DNA of 38,636 nt from JBBROS01 sp963752225 (GCA_963752225.1 CAVVXS010000006.1:1-38636), one strand, 5' to 3'; counted from the first letter of the stretch, positions 1-8,514 are shown. Numbers and translations: made by a program. The notes: generated from the sequence alone by a model not told the origin.

Positions 1-2103
1 CACCGTCGGCGGGGGCGGTGGCACCACCACGACCGGGGGCGGCGGCAGCGTTGCCGTGAAGCTCTGGGTGCCGTTGCCGTAGAGCGGCGCGCCCGGCACC
101 GTGGTGCCGCCCGCGGTGACGCCGTCGACATACAGGTTGCGGTCGGCGGTGCCGCCGCCGCCATAGAGGTCGTTGAGGAAGCTGACCGCCACGGTATGCG
201 CGCCCGCCGCCCAGTTGCCGAGCAGGGTGAACGCCTGGCTCTTGCCCGCGGCGTGCGAGGCGGTGGCGGTCTGGGTGCCGCCGATCTGGGCGCCGTCGAC
301 CGAAACGGTGAACTGCGCATCACCCTGGAACGCGTCCTCGGACACGCCCACGACGATGCTGCTGCTGCCCGAGCCCAGCGTCACCGGCATCACCGGCGAC
401 ACCGGCGGCGGGGGCGGTGGCAACTCGATCACGACCGGAGGCGGCGGGGCCGGCACCGTCGCCGTGAAGCTCTGGGTGCCGTTGCCGTAGAGCGGCGCGC
501 CCGGCACGGTGGTGCCGCCCGCGGTGACGCCGTCGACATACAGGTTGCGGTCGGCGGTGCCGCCGCCGCCATAGAGGTCGTTGAGGAAGCTGACGGCCAC
601 GGTATGTGCGCCCGCCGCCCAGTTGCCGAGCAGGGTGAACGCCTGGCTTTTGCCCGCGGCGTGCGAAGCGGTCGCGGTCTGGGTGCCGCCGACCTGGGCG
701 CCGTCCACCGAGACGGTGAACTGCGCATCACCCTGGTAGGCGTCCTCGGACACGCCGACCACGATGCTGCTGCTGCCCGAGCCCAGCGTCACCGGCGCCG
801 CCACCACGACCGGAGGCGGCGGCGTCACCACGACCGGGGGCGGCGGATTGGGCGGCGCCGCCGTTCCGATCTGATGCTCGAGCGCGCCGACGTCGGCGGG
901 CGCGTTCGACGGCCGGGCATTGCCCGCCTGGTCGATCGGCTGCACATAGGCCGGGTTGGCAATGCCGATCGCCGCCGACCCGGCCTGCAGCTGGAAGTTC
1001 GCGGCGCCCGCGTCGACGAACTTGGGATCCGCCTTGATGTCGTGCGCCCCGCCGGTCGCGGCATTGCCGCCGTAGACGAGGTTGTAATCCTCCGTCACGT
1101 TCGAGTTCGTGCCATCGATGCCGAACGCGGTCCCGCCCGGGCCGGCCACCGCGATGTTGTTCTCAAACTTGCCGCCGTTCAGCTTGCTGCTGCCGATCTG
1201 CCCGCCATGCGTCCCGGCCGGGTCGTTGCCGTAGGTGGTGTTGCCGATGAAATCGACGTTGCTGCTGGCGTATGCGCCCAACCCGACCGCGCTGTTGCCG
1301 TAAGCGATGTTGTTGGCGACGAGCGTCGAACCCTTGTACTGCACCCCATCGGTCTGGAAGTTCGAGTTGCTGTCGATCAGCAAGCCTTCACCGTCGGTGA
1401 TGGCCGAGGTCCCGATCGCGTAGCTGCCGACCAGTTGCTGGTTGTTATAGAGGACGTTGCCGACGACGAAGTTCTTGTAACCCGTCGCCGAATCGCTGTC
1501 GTGCGACCCGAACAGGCTCACGCCGCTGGTGCCGTAGGGGCCGTACTTGCCGTTGTTGTAAACGGTGTTGCCCTGGACGGTGATGTAGTCCGATTCCTCG
1601 GCGCTGATGCCGTTGGCGGCAAAATCGTGCACGACGTTGTTCAGGATCGACACGTGGTTGACGATGGTCGGGTTGCCGTTCCAGCTGACCGTGATGCCGC
1701 TGCCGGCGATGGTCCGGTTGGAGCCGCTGCCCGGTTGCGCCGCCAGCGATTGCGCCTGCGCCAAGCTCACGTTCTGCGCGTTGCCGATCAGCTCGAACCC
1801 GCTGAACGTGACGTAGGACCCGTTGATCTGGACGGCCGAAACGCCGCCGCTCGGCATGCTGATGACCGGGCGGGCGCCGTTATAGCCTTCGAACACGATG
1901 GGAGCCCCGGCCGCGCCCGAATGGCCGGTGGCCAGGACGTAGCCGGTCGCCGCATCGGCGGAGTAGGTGCCGGCCATCACTTCGACCTTGTCGCCAGGCT
2001 GCGTCCGGTCGGCGGCCTGCTGGATCGTGGCGAATGGAGTCGAGGTCGACGTGCCGTTGTTGTTGTTGTTGCCCAGGCTCGAATTGACATAGTAAATGGT
2101 CAT
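1..2103 (-). CDS. Secreted right-handed beta-helix protein with tandem CBM60-like modules (partial, C-terminus off the left edge)
   Basis: The frame is open from an ATG at 2103 to base 1 (701 codons, no stop), so the C-terminus is missing. Residues about 5-50 (YYVNSS...GDKVEVMAGTY) are the usual N-terminal cap of pectate-lyase-fold proteins. Residues about 90-330 carry Asn-rich beta-helix turns (VQGNTVYNN, VVGNVLYNN, IGNTTYGND). A DPKFVD...GSAAIG...DVGALEH block closes the helix near residue 420. Pro/Val-rich linkers then separate two about 110-residue modules resembling Ca-dependent xylan-binding CBM60 (residues about 440-550 and 576-686). No classical signal peptide is seen; many proteins of this build leave by type I secretion with a C-terminal signal, which would lie off-window. 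The likely role is extracellular polysaccharide binding or cleavage. Lyase activity cannot be asserted. The family is clear; the CBM60 label is by motif recall. Confidence 0.8.
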   Translation of the reverse strand, partial: MTIYYVNSSLGNNNNNGTSTSTPFATIQQAADRTQPGDKVEVMAGTYSADAATGYVLATGHSGAAGAPIVFEGYNGARPVISMPSGGVSAVQINGSYVTFSGFELIGNAQNVSLAQAQSLAAQPGSGSNRTIAGSGITVSWNGNPTIVNHVSILNNVVHDFAANGISAEESDYITVQGNTVYNNGKYGPYGTSGVSLFGSHDSDSATGYKNFVVGNVLYNNQQLVGSYAIGTSAITDGEGLLIDSNSNFQTDGVQYKGSTLVANNIAYGNSAVGLGAYASSNVDFIGNTTYGNDPAGTHGGQIGSSKLNGGKFENNIAVAGPGGTAFGIDGTNSNVTEDYNLVYGGNAATGGAHDIKADPKFVDAGAANFQLQAGSAAIGIANPAYVQPIDQAGNARPSNAPADVGALEHQIGTAAPPNPPPPVVVTPPPPVVVAAPVTLGSGSSSIVVGVSEDAYQGDAQFTVSVDGAQVGGTQTATASHAAGKSQAFTLLGNWAAGAHTVAVSFLNDLYGGGGTADRNLYVDGVTAGGTTVPGAPLYGNGTQSFTATVPAPPPPVVIELPPPPPPVSPVMPVTLGSGSSSIVVGVSEDAFQGDAQFTVSVDGAQIGGTQTATASHAAGKSQAFTLLGNWAAGAHTVAVSFLNDLYGGGGTADRNLYVDGVTAGGTTVPGAPLYGNGTQSFTATLPPPPVVVVPPPPPTV
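48..378 (-). repeat. CBM60-like module, copy 2 (direct repeat of 456..786)
   Basis: This in-frame module inside the beta-helix protein is offset by exactly 408 bp from the copy at 456..786. Over about 108 residues only two differences were found by reading: Tyr to Phe after SEDA, and Val to Ile after DGAQ. Both copies end FTAT followed by a Pro-rich linker. A third copy may lie past the left edge because another Pro/Val linker begins at base 1. Confidence 0.85.
456..786 (-). repeat. CBM60-like module, copy 1
   Basis: This is the first of two near-identical modules in the beta-helix protein. It starts LGSGSSSIVVGVSEDAY, contains GNWAAGAHTVAVSFLND and ends near GNGTQSFTAT. The Asp/Asn residues of SFLND and the GGTADRN loop sit where Ca-dependent xylan-binding domains place metal and sugar ligands; this is a family-level comparison, not a computed one. 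Confidence 0.8.
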
Positions 2104-2175
2104 CTGAATTGCCCATCCGTTACGATATATGAACGGGCTTATAACTTCGTGATTGTGCCGGTCTGAAACCATGAA

Positions 2176-2203
2176 ATGACAGAAAACGGATTGGCTCTAT
2201 AAT
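2176..2203 (+). promoter_or_regulatory. Sigma70-type promoter in the divergent intergenic region
   Basis: ATGACA (2176-2181), a 16-bp spacer, then a perfect TATAAT (2198-2203). It lies in a visibly AT-richer segment (about 2100-2235) between the beta-helix gene (minus) and the glycosyltransferase (plus). Transcription would start near 2210 and give a leader of about 120 nt before the ATG at 2331. A second -10-like TACAAT at 2320-2325 lies just before that ATG. Confidence 0.5.
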
Positions 2204-2330
2204 GAATTGTTAGTTCAATGATTGTATTGGTGAGACCCCTTGGCCCGACTGCCGGCGCTCGATCGCCCATCGTGCCTGAAAACCGCGCGCTCGGCTTGCG
2301 ACGGCGCCGCCGCCACCGTTACAATGCGAA

Positions 2331-3554
2331 ATGACCGAATACGTCGCCGTGCCCAACCGTCCCCCGGAAATGCGAACGCACCATCCGGACGGCGCCGCGG
2401 CCGCGCGGGCGCCGGGCCGCAAGCCTCGGGTCCTCCTCGTCGGGCCCATGCCGCCGACCACCGGCGGGGTCACGACCTTCATGCTCAACCTGATGGCGTC
2501 GCACCTGCGCGACGGCTTCGACTTCGTGCCGTTCTCGACCTCGCGTCCGCCGAAGCGGAATGTGACCAACAATTACGGCTACGGCGCGATGTTCCGCGGC
2601 GGCCTGCGTCGCGTGCTGCTCGGCGCCGCCATCACCCTCTGGAACGTCGCCCGGTTCCCGGCCACGGTGCTGACGGCCCGCGTCGACATCGTTCAGATCC
2701 AGGCGTCGGATTACCAGGCATTCTGGGAGTCCGCAGTCTACGCCGCGCTGGCGCGGCTGCTCGGACGGATCGTGCTCATGCGCATCGGCGGCGCCTTCGA
2801 CCACTTCCACGGCCACGCCGGGCCGTTCGCCCGGCGCCTGATCGCCGCGGCGCTGCGCAGCCCGGACGGCCTCATCGCGCAATCCGAGTTCGCCAAGCAG
2901 TACCTGGTCGCCGCCGGGCGCCGGTCCGGGATCACCGTGGTGCCGAACTGGTCCTCGCGCCCGGTCTACGACGGCGTGCGCTCCGGCGATCGGCCGCCGG
3001 TCTGCTTGTTCGTGGCCGGCTCGGACGCGTATCGCAAAGGCATCGAGGAGGTGCTCGCCGCGGCTGCCCACCTGCAAGCGCAGGGATGCACGGCGACGCT
3101 GCAGTTGCTGGCGATGTCGCCCGCGCTCGTCGCCCGCGTGGCCGAACTCGGCCTCGCCAACGTGGTCGCCCGCGAAGGACCGGTGCCGCACGCGCAGCTG
3201 CTCGACATCATGCGCGACGCGGACATCTTCCTGCTTCCCTCCCACGGGGAAGGCTTCCCCAATTCCTTGATCGAGGCCATGGCGGCCGGCATGGCGCCGA
3301 TCGCAACGCCCGTCGGCGCCGTGCCGGAGATCGCCTCGGACGGCGGCGTCATCGTGGTGCCGGCCCGCGACCCGGCCGCACTCGCCGGCGCCATCGCCCG
3401 GCTGGCCGGCGACCCCGAGTGTTGCCGCGACGTGAGCGCCAAGGCCCGCGACACCGTCCGCCACCGCTTCATGCCGCACGCCGCCTTGTCGGGTCTCGGC
3501 GCGCTCTACGGCGACGCGCTCGCGAACTCGGGCGCGCAGCGGCAACGGGCCTGA
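2331..3554 (+). CDS. Glycosyltransferase family 4 (GT-B)
   Basis: This 407-residue protein has the two-Rossmann GT4 layout. The N-terminal acceptor domain begins near residue 32 with VLLVGPMPPTTGGVTTF. The nucleotide-sugar domain holds GEGFPNSLIEAMAAG, with the E-x7-E pair at E307 and E315. It would transfer a hexose or similar sugar from a nucleotide donor onto a lipid-linked intermediate at the cytoplasmic face of the membrane. The first 30 residues are Pro/Ala-rich and unlike the fold, so Met14 (2370) is a possible alternative start; neither has a clear Shine-Dalgarno. The gene is divergent from the beta-helix gene and convergent with the GH10 gene, so it is probably transcribed alone within the exopolysaccharide locus. 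Donor and acceptor are unknown. Confidence 0.87.
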   Translation: MTEYVAVPNRPPEMRTHHPDGAAAARAPGRKPRVLLVGPMPPTTGGVTTFMLNLMASHLRDGFDFVPFSTSRPPKRNVTNNYGYGAMFRGGLRRVLLGAAITLWNVARFPATVLTARVDIVQIQASDYQAFWESAVYAALARLLGRIVLMRIGGAFDHFHGHAGPFARRLIAAALRSPDGLIAQSEFAKQYLVAAGRRSGITVVPNWSSRPVYDGVRSGDRPPVCLFVAGSDAYRKGIEEVLAAAAHLQAQGCTATLQLLAMSPALVARVAELGLANVVAREGPVPHAQLLDIMRDADIFLLPSHGEGFPNSLIEAMAAGMAPIATPVGAVPEIASDGGVIVVPARDPAALAGAIARLAGDPECCRDVSAKARDTVRHRFMPHAALSGLGALYGDALANSGAQRQRA

Positions 3555-3575
3555 CCGCCGGCGTCGCTCGGGGGT

Positions 3576-4712
3576 TTACCGGCGCGCCGGCGCCGCTTCG
3601 GCCCGCTGCGGCGCGTGCGCGATTGCGTTCAGCATCGCGAAAAAGGCCGGCTTGGGCTGGAAATCGGCATCGAACGGCAACGGCCGGGTCGCCTGCCCGT
3701 CGGCGCGGGCGAAGCGCTTGTCGTACTGCGGCGTCAGCCAAGTGTAGCGGTCCGACAAGCCCCACAGCACGACCGCGCTGACGGCTGGCTCGTCCAGCAC
3801 CGTCCGGAGGTATTCGCCGTAAAGCGACGCGATGGCAGCGTCCCGCTCCGCTTGGCTCCCGGCCTGCAGGTCGAGCACGTCGAGCTCGGTGACCAGGATG
3901 CGCAGACCGCGCGCCGCGATCTCGCCGAGGAAACGCCGGAAGCGTTCGGGGTCGAACCGGCTCTCGTCCAATTTCAAATGCGACTGGATGCCGACCGCAT
4001 CGATCGGCGTCCCGCGCCGCTGCAAGCCGTCGAGCCAGCGCAGCAAGGCGACGCGCTTGGCCTCATGGTCCGCGGTGGCCATCTCCACCGCATACTCGTT
4101 GGCCACCAGCAGCGCCGCCGGGTCGGCAGCGCGGGCGGCGCGGAACGCGGCATCGAAATAGTCGGATCCCATGGCCCGCAGCGCCGGCGTTTGCCGCAAC
4201 CCTTCCGGGCGGCCTTCGCGCGGGTTGAGCATCTCGTTGACCACGTTCCAGGAATAAACCTGGCCGGCAAAGCGCGTCACGAGCGCGGTCACGTGGTCGA
4301 CCGTCGCCGCGGTCGCCCGCGCAGCGGAGCCGAGTTCGGTCAGCCAGGCCGGCGTGCTCGTGTGCCACATCAGGTGGCCGCCCGACAGACGCAGGCCGCT
4401 CGCCAGCATCGGGCCGACATTGGGATCGCCGTCGGACCGGCATGGGTCGCCGGGCTTGGCGCAATCCACCCGCCAATCGAACAGCCCGGCGTATAAGCCG
4501 CACTGGCGGACGAACAGCTCCCGATAGGCCGGCGGGACGGTCGCGAGATCGACGTCGCTGTCGGATCCGAAGGCCAGCCCGACCGCCGCGGCCGCCTCCT
4601 TCAAGCTCGGCGCGCTCTCCGGCGCCGCCGCCCTCGCCGCGAGAAGCGGCCCGGCGAACAGGGCCGGGATCGCGGCGCCCCGGCGCAAAACGCCGCGGCG
4701 GGTGGTCAGCAC
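3576..4712 (-). CDS. GH10 endo-1,4-beta-xylanase-like glycoside hydrolase, Tat-exported
   Basis: The 378-residue protein carries GH10 signatures: WNVVNE with acid/base Glu160 and ILVTELD with nucleophile Glu276. GHLMWH (111-117), QSHL (243-246) and a Trp-containing LWGLSDRYTW near the C-terminus complete the active-site set. Residues 4-30 (TTRRGVLRRG, a hydrophobic run, then AARAAA) form a twin-arginine leader, so folded export to the periplasm is likely. The start is GTG at 4712 with AAGGGA five bases upstream. The gene follows the chain-length gene by 22 bp, apparently in the same transcript. Inside a polymer-assembly operon such a retaining hydrolase may trim or clear mis-targeted polysaccharide rather than feed on plant xylan. 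The enzyme family is secure; the substrate is not. Confidence 0.9.
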   Translation of the reverse strand: MLTTRRGVLRRGAAIPALFAGPLLAARAAAPESAPSLKEAAAAVGLAFGSDSDVDLATVPPAYRELFVRQCGLYAGLFDWRVDCAKPGDPCRSDGDPNVGPMLASGLRLSGGHLMWHTSTPAWLTELGSAARATAATVDHVTALVTRFAGQVYSWNVVNEMLNPREGRPEGLRQTPALRAMGSDYFDAAFRAARAADPAALLVANEYAVEMATADHEAKRVALLRWLDGLQRRGTPIDAVGIQSHLKLDESRFDPERFRRFLGEIAARGLRILVTELDVLDLQAGSQAERDAAIASLYGEYLRTVLDEPAVSAVVLWGLSDRYTWLTPQYDKRFARADGQATRPLPFDADFQPKPAFFAMLNAIAHAPQRAEAAPARR

Positions 4713-4734
4713 GTCCGTCCCTTGACGCCCGCCG

Positions 4735-6207
4735 TCACTCCCGCGGCAGCGCGAGCGGCTGGCGCTGCCGCGTCAGCAGCGGCACCGATACGAGCACCGG
4801 CAGGCCGAGCATCCGCTCCACGTTCTCCTCCGTCACCAGCGTGCCGTTCGTCAGCGTGGCGATCACCATCACGAGGCCGGCGCTGAACAGCCCGATCAGC
4901 CCGCCGATCACGGCAAATTTCGGCAGCTTCGGGAAGATCGGCTTATGCGACGTCATCGATGGCGCCACCTGAACCACGCTCACCAGCTTGGCGTTGTCCA
5001 TCAGTTCGTCCGTGCGCGCCTGGTTGTAGCGGGTGCGGATGATGCCGAGGGTGTTCTTGAGCTCGTCCAGCCGGGTTTCGGTCGCCCGGAGGTCGCTATC
5101 GGCGGTTTCCATCCGCTGCAGGTCCTTGCCGATCGACGCCAGCAGCTCGGACGACCGCTTGATCTCACCCGCGAGCGGCGACAGCTCGGCTTGGTTCATC
5201 ACCAAGTCCTCCTGCACCTGCAGAGCAAGCTTGCCCGGCTGGGTGGTTACACGCAGCGTCTGGTCGCCCATCCCCGCCATCCGCTGCCGCATGATGGCGA
5301 TCTGGTCGCGCACGTGCTGGATGCCCGGGTGCTTGGCGCCGTACCGCGCCGCCAACGACGCCTCGGTCGCCAGCAGGTCGGTCAGCAAGTCGCGGACGTG
5401 GATCATCTCGTCGCTTTTGTCGGTCACGTTGGACATGACCATTGCCGGGATGCTGGGGCTGGCCGCTTGCAGAAAGGCGATCCGCTTCTGCAGGATATTC
5501 TGCTTGCTGGTCTGCTCCTCGAGCCGAGTCTGGACCGCCACCTGCTGGTTGATCAGCGCCTTGCGCTGCTGCCCGATGTCATAAATTCCGTTCTCGACCT
5601 TGATCTTGGTCCGCTGCTGCTCGAGGTTGTTGATCTCCTCGAACTGCCGCGCCATGACCTCCTTGTAGACTTCCGACCGGCCGCCCGAAAACACCTCCGC
5701 ATGCTTGTCCTGATAGACGCGCACGAGCGTGTCGAGCACGTGCGAGGTCTTGTCCGGGTCGCTGCCCTTGAAGCCGAGGTCGATCACGTTGGACGTCTTG
5801 ACCGACGCCACCGCGAGGTCGGACTTGAAACGGTCGATCGCCGCATCGGTCAGCGTCCCGGTGTAGCCGGGCCGCAGGTCCGGGTACAGCGTGTCGATGC
5901 CGAGCTTCTTGATTGTCTCACCGATCACCGCACGGCTGCTCACCAGCTCCAATTCGGAGTTGATCCCGGCTTCCTTGGTGGTGTCCGGCGCGTTGCTCGA
6001 GCGTCCGTCATCCGGGGCCAGATACTCGCGGCCGTTTTTCACGATCAGACTGGTCTCGGCCTGGTACACCGGCGGCATCACGAAGAACAGCGCGACGGCC
6101 ACCATCGGCGGGATCAGCAGCGCGCACAGCAGCTTGACTTTGTGCATTGACACGAGCGTGGCGATCTCGTGCAGCGAGGGCATCCCGGTCAATTCAGCGT
6201 CGCGCAT
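4735..6207 (-). CDS. Polysaccharide chain-length / co-polymerase protein (Wzz/GumC family)
   Basis: This 490-residue inner-membrane protein has transmembrane segments at about 24-45 and 431-450. Between them is a long periplasmic region rich in coiled coil (about 180-400, with many E/Q/R heptads). This is the polysaccharide co-polymerase architecture that sets polymer length together with the Wzy polymerase. The pre-TM2 stretch SMTSHKPIFPKLPKF matches the Pro-rich motif of the family. No ATPase domain is fused; the cognate ATPase-like protein is encoded separately 82 bp upstream, as in two-component CpsC/CpsD or GumC-type systems. The start is ATG at 6207 with AAAGG about 10 bases upstream; Met9 is an alternative. 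It is likely co-transcribed with the upstream ATPase gene and the downstream GH10 gene. Confidence 0.9.
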   Translation of the reverse strand: MRDAELTGMPSLHEIATLVSMHKVKLLCALLIPPMVAVALFFVMPPVYQAETSLIVKNGREYLAPDDGRSSNAPDTTKEAGINSELELVSSRAVIGETIKKLGIDTLYPDLRPGYTGTLTDAAIDRFKSDLAVASVKTSNVIDLGFKGSDPDKTSHVLDTLVRVYQDKHAEVFSGGRSEVYKEVMARQFEEINNLEQQRTKIKVENGIYDIGQQRKALINQQVAVQTRLEEQTSKQNILQKRIAFLQAASPSIPAMVMSNVTDKSDEMIHVRDLLTDLLATEASLAARYGAKHPGIQHVRDQIAIMRQRMAGMGDQTLRVTTQPGKLALQVQEDLVMNQAELSPLAGEIKRSSELLASIGKDLQRMETADSDLRATETRLDELKNTLGIIRTRYNQARTDELMDNAKLVSVVQVAPSMTSHKPIFPKLPKFAVIGGLIGLFSAGLVMVIATLTNGTLVTEENVERMLGLPVLVSVPLLTRQRQPLALPRE

Positions 6208-6289
6208 GTCGGTCCAACCTTTGAGCGGAGGGGATCAAAAACGGGCCGGAGCGGCACGACGCGGCGGCGGCGCGCCGGAACGCCTCACG

Positions 6290-6970
6290 TCAAACCGCCA
6301 GCAGGCCCGGCAGGCGGCTCTTTCGCTTGTTGAGCACCACGCCCAGGATATTGGCGCCGACCTGATCCAGCACCCCCCGCGCGCGCTGCACCACGGCGTA
6401 ACGGCTTTCCTCGGACGCCACCACCAGCATCGAGCAGGTCGCCAGCGACGCGATCGCCGCCACGTCGGGCGCTTCCAGCACCGGCGGCGCATCGACGATA
6501 ATCAGCGTGTAGTCTTCCCGCAGCCGCTGATACAGCGCGCGAACCAACTCCATTCGCGGCATGAACGGCCCGGCGCTGTGCAGCCGCCCGACGCCGAGCT
6601 TCGCGCCGCCCAGGTCGAGCCGGCGGATCGCCACCTCCCCGGTCTCGGCAAACACGTCCACCATGCCCGGCAGCGGAATGGACGGCCCCTCCCCGCCGCT
6701 CACCTCGCGACCCAACGACCGGTTGGCGTCGAGCAGCGCGACCTTGCACCACTTGGACTGTGCCGCGCAGGCGGCCAGCGCGCGCGAAATCGTCGTCGTC
6801 CCGTCCCCGCCATGCGCGGCCGTCAAATGCAGCACCACGGCGCCGTGCCGGTCGATCATCCACAACAAGCCGCTCAGCAGGACGCGCATCTCCCGGAACA
6901 GCGGCTCGTCGATCGAAATGAACACCGAGCTCTTGTCATGGATCTGAATGTTCACGAGCCCGCACTCCAC
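6290..6970 (-). CDS. CpsD/BY-kinase-like P-loop protein with degenerate Walker A
   Basis: At up to 226 residues this is the cytoplasmic half of a bacterial tyrosine-kinase-type regulator. Walker A' is VALLDAN (Asp81) and Walker B is LIIVDAPPV (Asp160). The P-loop reads AHGGDGTTT (52-60), with Thr58 where active enzymes have the catalytic Lys. The C-terminus (VLNKRKSRLPGLLAV) has no tyrosine cluster. Both changes argue against classical autophosphorylation; it may be a structural partner of the Wzz-type protein encoded next. Two GTG starts are possible. That at 6955 (Val6) has GGAG nine bases upstream and is preferred to 6970, giving about 221 residues. It appears to be the first gene of the group ending with GH10, with upstream control in 6971-7467. 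Confidence 0.8.
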   Translation of the reverse strand: MECGLVNIQIHDKSSVFISIDEPLFREMRVLLSGLLWMIDRHGAVVLHLTAAHGGDGTTTISRALAACAAQSKWCKVALLDANRSLGREVSGGEGPSIPLPGMVDVFAETGEVAIRRLDLGGAKLGVGRLHSAGPFMPRMELVRALYQRLREDYTLIIVDAPPVLEAPDVAAIASLATCSMLVVASEESRYAVVQRARGVLDQVGANILGVVLNKRKSRLPGLLAV

Positions 6971-7467
6971 TCACGCCCGGCTCGCACGCGAACGGTCCGC
7001 CCCGCCGCCAGAACGGCCCCGCTTAAAGCCCCGCCTGCGGACCCGCAACACGGCGCTGCAACGTCTTGGGGCAACGGCAAAGCGTAACGGACCATGGATG
7101 TCCCCGCGCGAAGTCAGAAAGTGTCATGAACGGTAACAGACGGTAAGTGGTAGCGAAAGGTGCGTTACAAGCTAAATTTTGCACAAAACACGGATCCGGC
7201 GCCGCTTCGCGGTCAGTTCTCCCCAGAATCGGTCGCGAACCGGTCCCGCACCGATCCCACAACCGGCCGCCCCGCCCCGCCCCGCCATGCCGCGGGCGAA
7301 AACAACGGCGTAGACCCGTCCGCCGTTCACCTACGCCTACGAATTGCACAACCCCGGCACTAGATTTTATGTGATGCGCTCAACGTCGTTTCGGCATCCA
7401 TGTCCGGCGAAAGATGGCCTATGCTGTAACGGCGTGGGTGTGATCGTGGGCAGAAAGACAACTGACG
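6971..7467. other. Divergent intergenic region, about 0.5 kb, no gene seen
   Basis: This separates the CpsD-like gene (minus) from the hydroxylase gene (plus). The segment 7085-7195 is richer in A/T and contains two ACGGTAA repeats (about 7130-7147) and AAATTTTGCAC. Facing plus, TTGCAC (7344-7349) with TTTTAT 15 bp downstream (7365-7370) is a weak promoter candidate. Short open frames here lack ribosome sites and recognisable sequence and are not called. The region probably carries promoters for both flanking units, but no strong consensus was found. Confidence 0.4.
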
Positions 7468-8508
7468 ATGGTGGCTGATGCTGCGAACATCCACTCGACC
7501 CTGACTAATCTCTTGGCCGCAAAATGGGAGAAATACTCAGGGCCCGACGGAATCGCACTCCTCTTGCTCTTGGCCACCGTCGTGTTGGCCGCAATCGTTA
7601 CTTTCCTGCAGCAGACGCAAGAACGGCGTTCGTTGCGCGCGTTCATCCAGTATGCACTTCCGCCCGAGGTGCTGCGCCACCCATCGGCCCGCGCGGACGC
7701 GCTGTTTTGGGTTTGCCGCCGCTTAACCGCCCCGCTGCTCGTCTTCCCCTTCGTGCTGACCGCCGCCGCAACCGGACTGGCCGTCAACGCCGCCCTGATC
7801 CATCTGACCGGTTGGGCCCCGCACCCCTCGCCGGGCATGTCGCCGGCGATGGTGGTGCTGTTCACCGTGACGATGCTGATCGCCTACGACCTGTCGTACT
7901 ACGTCTACCACGTGCTCCAGCATAACCTGCCGTTCCTGTGGGAGCTGCATAAGGTGCACCACTCGGCGGAGGTCATGGTCGGCATCACGTCGACCCGGAT
8001 CCACCCGCTCGACCAACTGATGAACCGGATCTGGGACGGCTTCATCCCCGGCATCGCCTACGGCATCTGGATGTTCTTCGTCCTCGACCCGGTCGAGGCC
8101 TTGGTGTTCGGCATCAACGTCTACGTCCTGCGCAACATCTTCATGATGGACACCGTGCGGCACACGCACCTGAAGCTCTCGTTCGGTCGCCTGCTCGACC
8201 GGGTGATCCTGTCGCCCCACGCGCACCAACTGCACCACAGCGTCGCCGAACGCCACTGGAACAAGAATTACGGCCTGATGCTGTCGGTATGGGACCGCAT
8301 CTTCGGCACCATGATCGACCCGGAGCCCGGCGAAAGCTTCCAGTTCGGCCTCGGCGGCCCGGAATCCCGCGAGTACCACACCCTGTTCGGGCTCTACGTC
8401 CTGCCGCTGATCAACATGGCCCGCATGTCGCACCGCGCCGCCGCCAACCTGGGCCGGCTCGTGCTCGCCCAGGCGCCGTGGCGGGACCAGGCCGTTCGCA
8501 ACAAGTAG
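7468..8508 (+). CDS. Fatty acid hydroxylase / sterol desaturase family membrane di-iron enzyme
   Basis: This 346-residue polytopic protein has the eight-histidine pattern of the superfamily: HVLQH (148-152), HKVHH (161-165) and HAHQLHH (251-257), plus RHTH (231-234) and ERHWNKNYG (261-269). Hydrophobic segments lie near 28-46, 88-112, 127-146 and 190-225. Members use a histidine-bound di-iron centre and O2 to hydroxylate or desaturate lipids at the membrane. Only 6 bp separate it from a CelD/BcsL-type acyltransferase gene, so the pair is probably one transcript. Together they could make and attach an acyl group to the polysaccharide or to lipid, which is inference. The exact lipid substrate is unknown. 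The start ATG at 7468 has only a weak AGAAAG upstream. Confidence 0.85.
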   Translation: MVADAANIHSTLTNLLAAKWEKYSGPDGIALLLLLATVVLAAIVTFLQQTQERRSLRAFIQYALPPEVLRHPSARADALFWVCRRLTAPLLVFPFVLTAAATGLAVNAALIHLTGWAPHPSPGMSPAMVVLFTVTMLIAYDLSYYVYHVLQHNLPFLWELHKVHHSAEVMVGITSTRIHPLDQLMNRIWDGFIPGIAYGIWMFFVLDPVEALVFGINVYVLRNIFMMDTVRHTHLKLSFGRLLDRVILSPHAHQLHHSVAERHWNKNYGLMLSVWDRIFGTMIDPEPGESFQFGLGGPESREYHTLFGLYVLPLINMARMSHRAAANLGRLVLAQAPWRDQAVRNK

Positions 8509-8514
8509 CCCGCC

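Noticed and set aside
196..2166. A 656-codon plus-strand frame at the left edge
   Set aside because: It is antisense to the beta-helix/CBM60 protein, whose motifs and repeat periodicity are unmistakable on the minus strand.
7160..7363. A 67-codon plus-strand frame in the intergenic region before the hydroxylase gene
   Set aside because: No ribosome site, no conserved motif, and the segment includes repetitive CCCCGCC sequence; more likely regulatory DNA.
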